In this document: positions 57,896 to 64,000 of the stretch, one piece after another
Layout: every line of letters starts with the position of its first letter
Position numbering within the stretch: position 1 is the stretch's first letter
Origin: Callorhinus ursinus
Lineage: Eukaryota; Chordata; Mammalia; Carnivora; Otariidae
Direction of reading: 5' to 3'
DNA: 64,000 bases
Assembly: GCF_003265705.1 (NCBI RefSeq)
Contig: NW_020312867.1
Location: 6,611,730-6,675,729, forward strand
The notes under the pieces: generated by a model
Told to the model about the DNA's origin: nothing
Database searches by the model: none
The model's input: the letters and a program-made list of their open reading frames with translations, nothing else
Position numbers and translations under genes: made by a program

Positions 57896-60800
57896 CACCC
57901 CCTGCCCCTTGGTCTGGTAGGCCCAGACCCCTACTGCTAGTCTGCCCTCTGTCTCCAAGTCCATCCCTCCCCAGCCAAGACCTCGTACAATGTCATCCTC
58001 CTTGTTATAGTTGGCAATGTCCTTCCGGAGGGTCCGAATGATGATCATGCTCAGGATGCCTGAAACAAACAGGGGTGGGGAGAAAGAGGCATGAGCACTG
58101 CCAACGGAGTCTCATGGGCTGCATGCCCTCCTGGGCCTGGGGTTTCGCTGAGTGCCGGCTGGCACGCCTGGCTTCCTCCGGTGGGCAGTGGTTAGGCAGC
58201 TGCCTCAGGTCCTCTGCTGAGCAGAGATCCACCCCAGCTATCCAGAGGGGGGCACACGGAGGGTCACTCCCCTGGCAGCGGAAGGGAAGAGCCACTGGGA
58301 TGGGTTTGGGCAGTCAAAGGACTCTGCCTTTTATTCCATGGAGAACAGCGCCCCAGCTGCTCCGTCTTGGTCCTCCTGACCTCTGCAGCCTCGCTTCCTC
58401 CCGGGCTTACCTCCCACGCCGCCCCTGCCTGCTTGCTGTTCTGTCATCAGTTCACAGCCTCCATGCCTCTACTGGGGCTGGCTGCTTCCTGTTCCCTTGG
58501 CCCGCGATGCCCCACTCTGCCCTGACGCCCGCTCCCACTTCAAGACTTACCCCAGGCATCTTTGCCTTTCAACACCCCAGATGGCTCAGAGGCCCCCCAC
58601 TTGTACCTCCACAGCACCCTGTTCCCTCTGCAGGCAGCCCAGTGTAGTGGCTAAGACAATGGGCTGTATGACTTCAAGCTAACTTAACATCTTAGGCTTG
58701 GCTCATGGAACCTGAAGAAGTGGAGGTTTGTGAAGTGCTTATGAACACAACGGCTGGCCCCTCAGTAAATGTTTCATCAACAGCACCTAGCATTATCTCT
58801 GCTTCCCGTATGACACTGAAGTGACCGGTTTCACTCCACCTCTGCCCACTACCCTCCCCCTGGCTCGCCGGCCAGCTTCTCACCAAGCTCGTCCCACTGC
58901 AGGGCCGTGACCTTTGCTGGACCAGTCGTTCCCTGGGTCTCTGAATGGTGGCTCCTCCCCACTCAGAGAGGTCTTCTCTAAAGCAACCTTCATCCTTTCT
59001 CAAGAGTTGTGTATCTGGTCACCCTGTTTATCTGCTCCATAGCACTTAGCACTATCTGGACTCAACCACTTCTCTGCTTTTCTGTCTCTCCCACCACCAG
59101 AATAGACTCTTTGAGGGGCTGGGCTTGCTCAACACCGTATCCCCAGCATGTGGTACAGCGCTTGCACAGACGGGCAACAACGAAATCTTGTTGAACCAAT
59201 CAGTGAAGGTGTGCACGAAGAGATGTATCCATCCTTCCCTAGGGAGCTCTCCAGAGTAGAGACTGAATCTTGTTCACCTTTGCATAACTGATGCCTAGTA
59301 CAGACCCTGATGTCTGTTTTTGACCTACACGTGGCCCCAAGAACACCCTAGAAGTCCCCCTTCAGTCATGTGATGCCTCAGACCTTCATCCCTCACCCCC
59401 TTGTCTCTCCACCTCCCATCCCACAGATCTCTCACCTGATAGGAAGAAGACCACCACGACAGAGTTAATGATAGAAAACCAGTGGATCTGCACATCACTC
59501 ATGGTCAGGTAAGTATCCCATCGAGAGGCCCATTTGATGTCACTTTCCTGGAGGGGGAGGGAGACAGGGTGGAAAAGCAGCACTTTGAGTCAAGCCTCGT
59601 GTTAGACAACTCCTGCCCAGACCAGAACCCTCCTCCCCTGCCATGGCCCCGGCCCCTCCTCACCTCCCAGTGTACAGAGTAGGTGAAGTACAGCTCATTC
59701 TCCTTGCTGGGGTCAATTTCCTGGGGTGAGGAGTTGGTACCCTCAGGCAGGGTGCACGAACTCTTCTCATCTGCTTTGATGTCTGTGAGAGACAGAGACT
59801 CAGTCTGTTCCTGTGGGGACCAGTGCCACTACCCAGGGCTGTTCTGAGGGGTGCCCTCAGAGGCTGCCTCTGCTGGGACCCAGGGTCTGAGTGGAGGCAA
59901 CGGAGTTATTAAACTTCCTCCCCAGAGCCCTGATCTTCCTAAGAGCCTTTGGGGCTGCTGGGTGTGGAAGAGGGGCTCTGAGTCCCTCATGTGATCTCTC
60001 CTCACTCAATTCAAGCATTCATGTACTCACTTAATCAGCCCCACTGAACAGGAAAACCACCACTGAACCCCTGCTATCATGCTTACTCATTCATCCAGTC
60101 CCCAAAGTCCTAGCACGTCAGTAACTCAATCACCCAGATGCTTCTTTTTTCATTCATTCCTCCGTTCATCCCAATATCTGTCCATCCATTCAACCAACCA
60201 CCATCTAGTAAGCGCCTACTCTCTGCCCAGTGCCCGGCTGGAGAGATAATGGTGAGATGGAGACAGAGTCTCTAAACTCCAGGAAACGGCTGAAGGGAGA
60301 GACGATGTCAAAAATATCATGCAATAAACGTGACGCTGTGCTCATGGCGCTCACCAGGACAGGCAGTATAGTGCTCTGAGAGCACAGGATCTATGTCTTA
60401 CATGAGATTTTGGATATGATTCTGTTTGAAAACTAGGTTCCATAGCTTTAAAAAGAAAAAAAAAAAAAAGGTAGAAACACGCCACCACTGTGGACAAAGG
60501 CCAAGCCTGCTGAACTGAAGTGTGCCCTGGGGTGAGCGAGGGCAGACAGGTGAGAAGCTGGCCCAGCTCCTATCAGGCCTAGAGGGCCGGGCTCTCAGAT
60601 ACCCCGCAGAACTGCTGACCCTGGGCCAAGTCTCGTCTCCGCCAATCACTTACACAGAGGAAGAAACAGAGAAACCAGTTGCCTGACCGCTCTGTCTGCA
60701 TCTCTGCCCCTTGTTCTTCAGCCGAGGGGAAGCTGGCTGGCTCTTCCGAGAGGCCCAGGCAAGTCCTAGTCGCTGTTTGTCCTCGGCCAAGTCACCAACC

Positions 60801-62761
60801 TCTCTGAGTCTCCGGTTCCTCATCTATAACTACCACACACTTCCGGGGGTTGCGGGAGGTGGTAAACTGGGAAGGCACCAGGCCAGGACACAACCGACGT
60901 CAGCTCTCCCCTTGCTCACCGCCTTCTCTCACGGGAATGCAGGGACCCTACCTTGGCTGGGCCCATATGCCACACTGTGGCCTATCAGCCATCTCAGAAT
61001 CAAGTGCGAGAAGACCCTGGGTGTGGAAGCCCAGGCCCATCCAGCCCTGCCCCTCTGGTCATACCTCCCCACTCACCCTCCAGCCTGATGCTCTGGGGAA
61101 TCACCTCGAAGCGGACGACGCGGTATGTGTGCTCCTGTTCCTCTTCCAGGTCCTCCCGGTGGTAGTAAAGGATGAACGAGAGGTGATTGTGCAGGTAAAT
61201 CTAAAACAGCAATGGCGAGAACAAAATACCTAGTGGTCGAGAACCAACCAGAAAATCATCCCAGGTATCGGGTCCCTCCCCTCGTCCAGCAGGGCCCAGC
61301 CGTTTCAACCTGCGAAAAGCACTGCTCTCACAGCACTCCCTCTCAGAAACGCTCCAGGGCTCCCTGGGGCTTACCAGATAAAAGCCCGGATCCCTCAGGC
61401 CTGGCATTCATGGCTTTCTGTCATGTGCTCGCAGCCCTTCCCTGCCCCGTGAGCAGTTCCCATGCTGCAGCTCCGTTCCCGGCATTCACGCCGGCTAGGA
61501 TGCCACCCCTGTCCCCGCTCAGCTCAAGCGTCCCTATTTTTCAAGGCCCGCCTCCCCCGTGACAACCCGAATGCACAATGAGCTCTTCTGAGCTCTGCTG
61601 GCGTTGAGCACGGCACGAGCACCATCGGCGATGGCAAATGGGACTTAGGACGCAGGGTCCTACACGGTTAGTTCTCTTCCCAAGTGGGGTCGGAAGCTCT
61701 CTGAGGTCAGGGGCTATGCGTCAAAAGAAACTGTTTTGTTCTTTATTCCCTAGTAGAAGGTGCTCAGTTTAGAAAATTAGACAGGAGAATCACTGTTACT
61801 ATCATTGCTACTATCAGCTATTATTAGCATATTTCTCAGAGGCCGCACTATAAAGTAGCAGATCCACAAATCATCCGCTTTACTCTGCTTAACCCCAAAG
61901 GGCGGCTATGGACACTGCATATATTTTACAGATGAGGAATCAAAGGCTCGGAGAGGAAACAGGTAGGCTCAAGGGCACTCAACAACTAGTGAGTGGTGGA
62001 GGTGGGGTCCAATACCCAGGGAGCCAGCACGCTCCTGACCACTATCCTACCTAGCTCTCCTACATACTGTTGAAATTCCATCTTTGTTTGTTTTTTTGTT
62101 TTGTTTTAATCTCATAAATATGGAATCTGACTTTTTGAGGGACTGTGCCTTCTACTTCCTGTGTAGCATCTGCCAGAGCCTTGCCCAAAGCACAGACTCT
62201 CACAGACCACACTGAGGGGCACCAGGAGAAACCTGCCTTGGCCATCCCACCTTTTGTTATAAACCTAGAGCTAAATATTCCCACCTTCCCTGTGGCCCCA
62301 AGGGTTCATGACTTACCAGGTGAAACTCCCCCAGCCCTTTGAGCACGCCGAGACACTCTACCTTGTTGACATCTGTGAAGCCGAGCCGGTAGCCGTGTTC
62401 AAACTGCACATCTTTTTCTTTCTTCTTGTCATCACCATCGCGGTTGGAGTACAGCTCCAGCCGGGTGGCCACAGGCAGGTTGTCGGCGATGCTGGAAACC
62501 CAAGGCCCCTCTCAGTCCCCCTGGACCGCCTCTCCCATCTGTGTCCCACCCCACACCAAGTCAGGGCCAGCAGGGAGCGGAGGACAACTTACAGGTGGAC
62601 GTAGTAGTCTTCCGTGATCCGCTCGGCCACAAGCCGGCTCTGCTCCACGGTCAGGGTCACTGGCTTGTTGGACTGGCTGCACAGAACCTCACACTTCTTT
62701 TCGCTGTTCATTAGCACCTGGAAAGGGGTGTTGACAATCCGGTCCCCTCTCAGCACCTCTC
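43986..62761 (-). CDS. TM9SF4: TM9SF4, transmembrane 9 superfamily member 4 (15 coding exons, N-terminal exons outside window)
   Basis: CDS on the minus strand joins 62761-62593, 62491-62362, 61200-61077, 59782-59664, 59547-59436, 58059-57989, 56188-56056, 55027-54946, 54850-54775, 51794-51711, 50109-49934, 49406-49343, 48153-48034, 47195-47106 and 44135-43986. All joins are GT/AG and in frame, and encode 565 residues plus stop, so about 77 N-terminal residues are missing beyond base 64000. The protein is a nonaspanin: a large luminal N-terminal domain, then nine hydrophobic spans. It is a Golgi/endosome protein linked to cell adhesion, phagocytosis, membrane-protein sorting and V-ATPase function. 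Visible hallmarks are the [13 protein letters not shown] motif, YRWWWRNFL, and a C-terminal VKID that fits the KxD/E COPI-binding Golgi-retention signal of the family. The sequence matches human TM9SF4 almost throughout. Repeats sit only in introns. Confidence 0.97.
44136..47105 (-). other. TM9SF4: TM9SF4 last intron
   Basis: 3.0 kb with a G-run near 44450-44463 and a hAT-type relic at about 46043-46222. Otherwise unassigned. Confidence 0.7.
46043..46222. mobile_element. hAT-Charlie-type (MER class) DNA transposon fragment
   Basis: 'caggggtcagcacacttttg', 'caaagggtcagattatacag' and 'taacactttattcacagaaa' follow the order of a common mammalian MER/Charlie MITE. The exact subfamily is not determined. 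Confidence 0.5.
47106..47195 (-). CDS. TM9SF4: TM9SF4 exon (span 8)
   Basis: 90 bp, 30 codons, encoding [18 protein letters not shown] then [12 protein letters not shown]. The WWWRNFL motif is a nonaspanin signature. Confidence 0.95.
47455..47640 (+). repeat. MIR SINE in TM9SF4 intron
   Basis: 'taacatttcttgagcaaacg', 'gtgccaggcactattctaag', 'acgggttaagcaactgccaa'. Confidence 0.7.
48034..48153 (-). CDS. TM9SF4: TM9SF4 exon (span 7)
   Basis: 120 bp, 40 codons, encoding [18 protein letters not shown] then [18 protein letters not shown] and LCAE. Very hydrophobic. Confidence 0.95.
49343..49406 (-). CDS. TM9SF4: TM9SF4 exon (span 6)
   Basis: 64 bp encoding [17 protein letters not shown] then FIFS. 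Acceptor 'ctgctacag', donor GTGAGT. Confidence 0.94.
49934..50109 (-). CDS. TM9SF4: TM9SF4 exon (span 5 and loop)
   Basis: 176 bp encoding [19 protein letters not shown] through the charged loop [18 protein letters not shown] to YMNRFVG. Confidence 0.95.
51711..51794 (-). CDS. TM9SF4: TM9SF4 exon (span 4)
   Basis: 84 bp, 28 codons, encoding [17 protein letters not shown] then [11 protein letters not shown]. Donor GTAAGTAAGG. Confidence 0.94.
52283..52452 (+). mobile_element. CAN-SINE in TM9SF4 intron
   Basis: 'ggggcacttgggtggctcag' to 'aaataaataaaatcg'. Flanked by aaagaagaRgacac (52269-52282 and 52453-52466). Antisense to TM9SF4. Confidence 0.93.
54188..54229. repeat. 21-bp perfect tandem duplication
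   Basis: Two adjacent copies of a 21-bp unit beginning ccctggcaggtagggtcaag, within a TM9SF4 intron. Confidence 0.85.
54775..54850 (-). CDS. TM9SF4: TM9SF4 exon
   Basis: 76 bp encoding [17 protein letters not shown] then RWKKGAFC. Acceptor 'cctcacag', donor GTAAGT. Confidence 0.94.
54946..55027 (-). CDS. TM9SF4: TM9SF4 exon (span 3)
   Basis: 82 bp encoding [16 protein letters not shown] then [11 protein letters not shown]. The next intron is only 95 bp. Confidence 0.94.
55028..56055 (-). other. TM9SF4: TM9SF4 intron with L1 3' relic
   Basis: Contains MIR-like text near 55340-55450 and an L1 3' end at about 55475-55672 ('ggtgatgaatgttaactaaa', 'tcctgtacaccttaaactta'). Confidence 0.65.
55475..55672 (+). 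mobile_element. 5'-truncated L1 3' end
   Basis: 'gtgatcatttcacaatatat' and 'gttatatatcaattaaaaat' are typical of the L1 3' end. Less than 200 bp is left. Confidence 0.7.
56056..56188 (-). CDS. TM9SF4: TM9SF4 exon (VHGDVFRPP motif, span 2)
   Basis: 133 bp encoding [20 protein letters not shown] and a following span ([14 protein letters not shown]). The VHGDVFRPP motif is characteristic of nonaspanins. Confidence 0.94.
57391..57411. repeat. (GGGGCC)n hexanucleotide repeat, about 3.5 units
   Basis: ggggccggggccggggcc then gggg, sitting abruptly in AT-rich LINE-derived sequence of a TM9SF4 intron. Confidence 0.9.
57630..57727 (-). mobile_element. short tRNA-derived CAN-SINE variant
   Basis: Minus-strand short form ('gggcttgaactcacgaccct' to 'ctgagtcaggcgccccc'). 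Confidence 0.8.
57862..57891. repeat. (CA)n microsatellite
   Basis: About 15 uninterrupted CA units, ending 'cacacaccccaccccctg'. It lies close to the 3' side of the GT donor of the TM9SF4 exon at 57989. Confidence 0.9.
57989..58059 (-). CDS. TM9SF4: TM9SF4 exon (end of span 1, cytosolic loop)
   Basis: 71 bp encoding [18 protein letters not shown] then KEDDI. The donor GTACGAG is a less usual but valid GT donor. Confidence 0.93.
58060..59435 (-). other. TM9SF4: TM9SF4 intron
   Basis: 1.4 kb with L2-type pieces (for example 'cttaccccaggcatctttgc' near 58550). No coding signal. Confidence 0.55.
59436..59547 (-). CDS. TM9SF4: TM9SF4 exon (membrane span 1)
   Basis: 112 bp encoding [15 protein letters not shown] through [11 protein letters not shown], the first hydrophobic span after the luminal domain. 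It is separated from the previous exon by a 116-bp intron. Confidence 0.94.
59664..59782 (-). CDS. TM9SF4: TM9SF4 exon (luminal domain, NSS sequon)
   Basis: 119 bp encoding [18 protein letters not shown] to YFTYSVHWE. It carries an NSS N-glycosylation sequon and an acidic/polar linker just before the first membrane span. Confidence 0.94.
59783..61076 (-). other. TM9SF4: TM9SF4 intron
   Basis: 1.3 kb with L2/MIR-like text (for example 'accaaccaccatctagtaag' near 60200). No coding signal. Confidence 0.5.
61077..61200 (-). CDS. TM9SF4: TM9SF4 exon (luminal domain)
   Basis: 124 bp encoding [17 protein letters not shown] to VIPQSIRLE. The acceptor is 'gctgttttag' and the donor GTGAGT. Confidence 0.94.
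61201..62361 (-). other. TM9SF4: TM9SF4 intron
   Basis: 1.2 kb containing L2-like text (about 61360-61570) and a MIR-like piece (about 61900-61990). Confidence 0.5.
62362..62491 (-). CDS. TM9SF4: TM9SF4 exon (luminal domain)
   Basis: 130 bp encoding [16 protein letters not shown] to [11 protein letters not shown]. It is separated from the previous exon by an intron of only 101 bp. Confidence 0.94.
62593..62761 (-). CDS. TM9SF4: TM9SF4 exon (luminal domain, [15 protein letters not shown]...)
   Basis: 169 bp and the most upstream exon in the window. It encodes [11 protein letters not shown] to EDYYVHL, including the cysteines of [10 protein letters not shown]. The donor is GTAAG. Entry phase needs one base from an exon right of the window. 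Confidence 0.93.
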
Positions 62762-64000
62762 CTGCCATAAGAGAGACACATGGATCTCAGAGCTTCAGCC
62801 CTGAGGTTGCTGAGGTCAGCAGAGCCGTGGAGACACTGCTGACTCGCAGGGCCCTTGGCAGTTCCACAGCCTGGCACTTGGTGCGCTACCCTATCTGGAG
62901 AGAGCTGGCCCCTCCGACGCCCACCTGTCCTCTCCGGCCCCTCTGTGACATGCCACCAGACTTTGCAGGGCACAACAAATAGGCCTCTAGGCCTCATGTG
63001 CCACTTCTTGCCCGTGTTCCTGGGGAACTCCTCCTTACCCCGTGAGCCCAGTTTCTGTTTCCCCTCTGGGAAGCCCTTCCTGACCTCTTCGGGGCCGAGC
63101 TCGTCACTCTCTCCACTGATTTCCCTCTGTGTAGAGGCAGCGTCGTACAGCGGTGTAGACCGGACCAGCTACCGAGCCCTTGCTCTGCCACTTACTATCT
63201 TAGCAGTCTTGGCCAAGTTACGTAACCTCAGTGAGCCTCAATTTCCGTATCTGTAAAATGGGGATAATACCAGTAGCCATCTCCCAGGGTCCCAGTGAGA
63301 AATCAAGTACGAGGCACAGAGCAGGCCAGCAACAAATACCGTCTTTATTGTCAGCATCACCTCTGCACCATTTCATATGCTGACGATGCGACTTTGCATG
63401 ACTTTGCACCGTGTGCTGCCATATTAAGGGTCTGTCATCCCTGACTATGAGCTCTTTAAGGGGCAGCAATGTTTCCCATTGATTTCTGTGTCTTCAGATC
63501 CCAGTTCAGGCAGGGAGGGAGGTGGGGTAAAATCCAGCACCTGAGATTTTTTAGCCAAAACAGGTTTTTACTTAATGAACTGGCACATAGTAGCGGCTGG
63601 GCACCAGGCGCGGAGCAGCTCGGGGCTGCCGACAGCCAACGGCACTTTCATTCTGAGCTGTTCCAATGATTCTACGGGATGATGTGAAACTGGGGCAAGT
63701 TGAAGACTGACCAAAGCCAACAGACGAGACTAGCACCTGCACACACACGGAGTCCAACACGGGCTTGCCAGCAGGGACCTGCCTAGATACAGCCCTCTCT
63801 GCCTAGTCAGTCATTCCTTCATTCACTCACTCATTCCCAGCATCTACCTGGTACTGCTTATGTGCTGGGCCCTGAAGATGCGTTGCTGAACAAACTCACG
63901 GAGATTATGGTCTAGTGGGAAGACAGACTTGGTGACATCATCACGTAACACGAGGAACTTGCTCTAGGCATGGGGAGCAGGTCTAGGGAAGTTTCTCTGA
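62762..64000 (-). other. TM9SF4: TM9SF4 intron (partial)
   Basis: Runs to the window edge. L2/MIR-like text occurs (for example 'gtaaaatggggataatacca' near 63253). I found no exon matching the N-terminal part of TM9SF4. Confidence 0.6.

Larger units (their letters stand above)
56189..57988 (-). other. TM9SF4: TM9SF4 intron, AT-rich, with LINE relic and simple repeats
   Basis: AT-rich LINE-like sequence (about 56500-57850, mostly reverse orientation) carrying a TA/CA/TG simple repeat (56812-56885), a GGGGCC repeat (about 57391-57411), a short CAN-SINE (57630-57727) and a CA repeat (57862-57891). Confidence 0.6.

Overview
This is nuclear DNA of a carnivore. About twenty copies of the carnivore tRNA-Lys-derived SINE (CAN-SINE, SINEC) lie across the window. 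Many have the long form whose tail reads like 'cttgtgttccctctc...gtcaaataaataaataaa', which suggests a caniform, probably an arctoid (bear, seal or mustelid type). The genes are split by introns with GT/AG ends, and CpG islands and old LINE/MIR/DNA-transposon relics are present. There is no bacterial-type operon, CRISPR array or phage.

The gene order is POFUT1 (minus), PLAGL2 (plus), a TSPYL-type intronless pseudogene (plus), then TM9SF4 (minus). This matches the human 20q11.21 block POFUT1-PLAGL2-TSPY26P-TM9SF4, read in the opposite direction.

1-9065 holds coding exons 4 to 1 of POFUT1, the protein O-fucosyltransferase of the ER that modifies EGF repeats of Notch-type proteins. Later exons lie left of the window. 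9066-9363 is a short CpG-island promoter shared head to head with PLAGL2; it contains a perfect match to the ZNF143/Staf site. 9250-23240 is PLAGL2: a non-coding first exon, two coding exons giving a complete 496-residue zinc-finger transcription factor, and a roughly 3.9 kb 3' UTR.

25370-26393 is a CpG-rich TSPY-like (NAP-domain) pseudogene with a frame change and two in-frame stops. 26400-42200 is gene-poor. Its centre (about 32.6-41.1 kb) is packed with 5'-truncated or decayed L1 pieces, a Tigger-like DNA element and many nested SINEs.

42200-64000 is the 3' UTR and last 15 coding exons of TM9SF4, a nine-membrane-span Golgi/endosome protein. All exon joins keep frame, and the exons encode 565 full residues to the stop. 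The first exons lie right of the window.

I did not find an undescribed multi-gene system. The points most worth a second look are the POFUT1/PLAGL2 bidirectional promoter, two tiny upstream ORFs in the PLAGL2 leader, the CpG-rich TSPYL pseudogene, a few coding-like or exon-like stretches in the gene desert, and SINE clusters whose target-site duplications allow the insertion order to be read.
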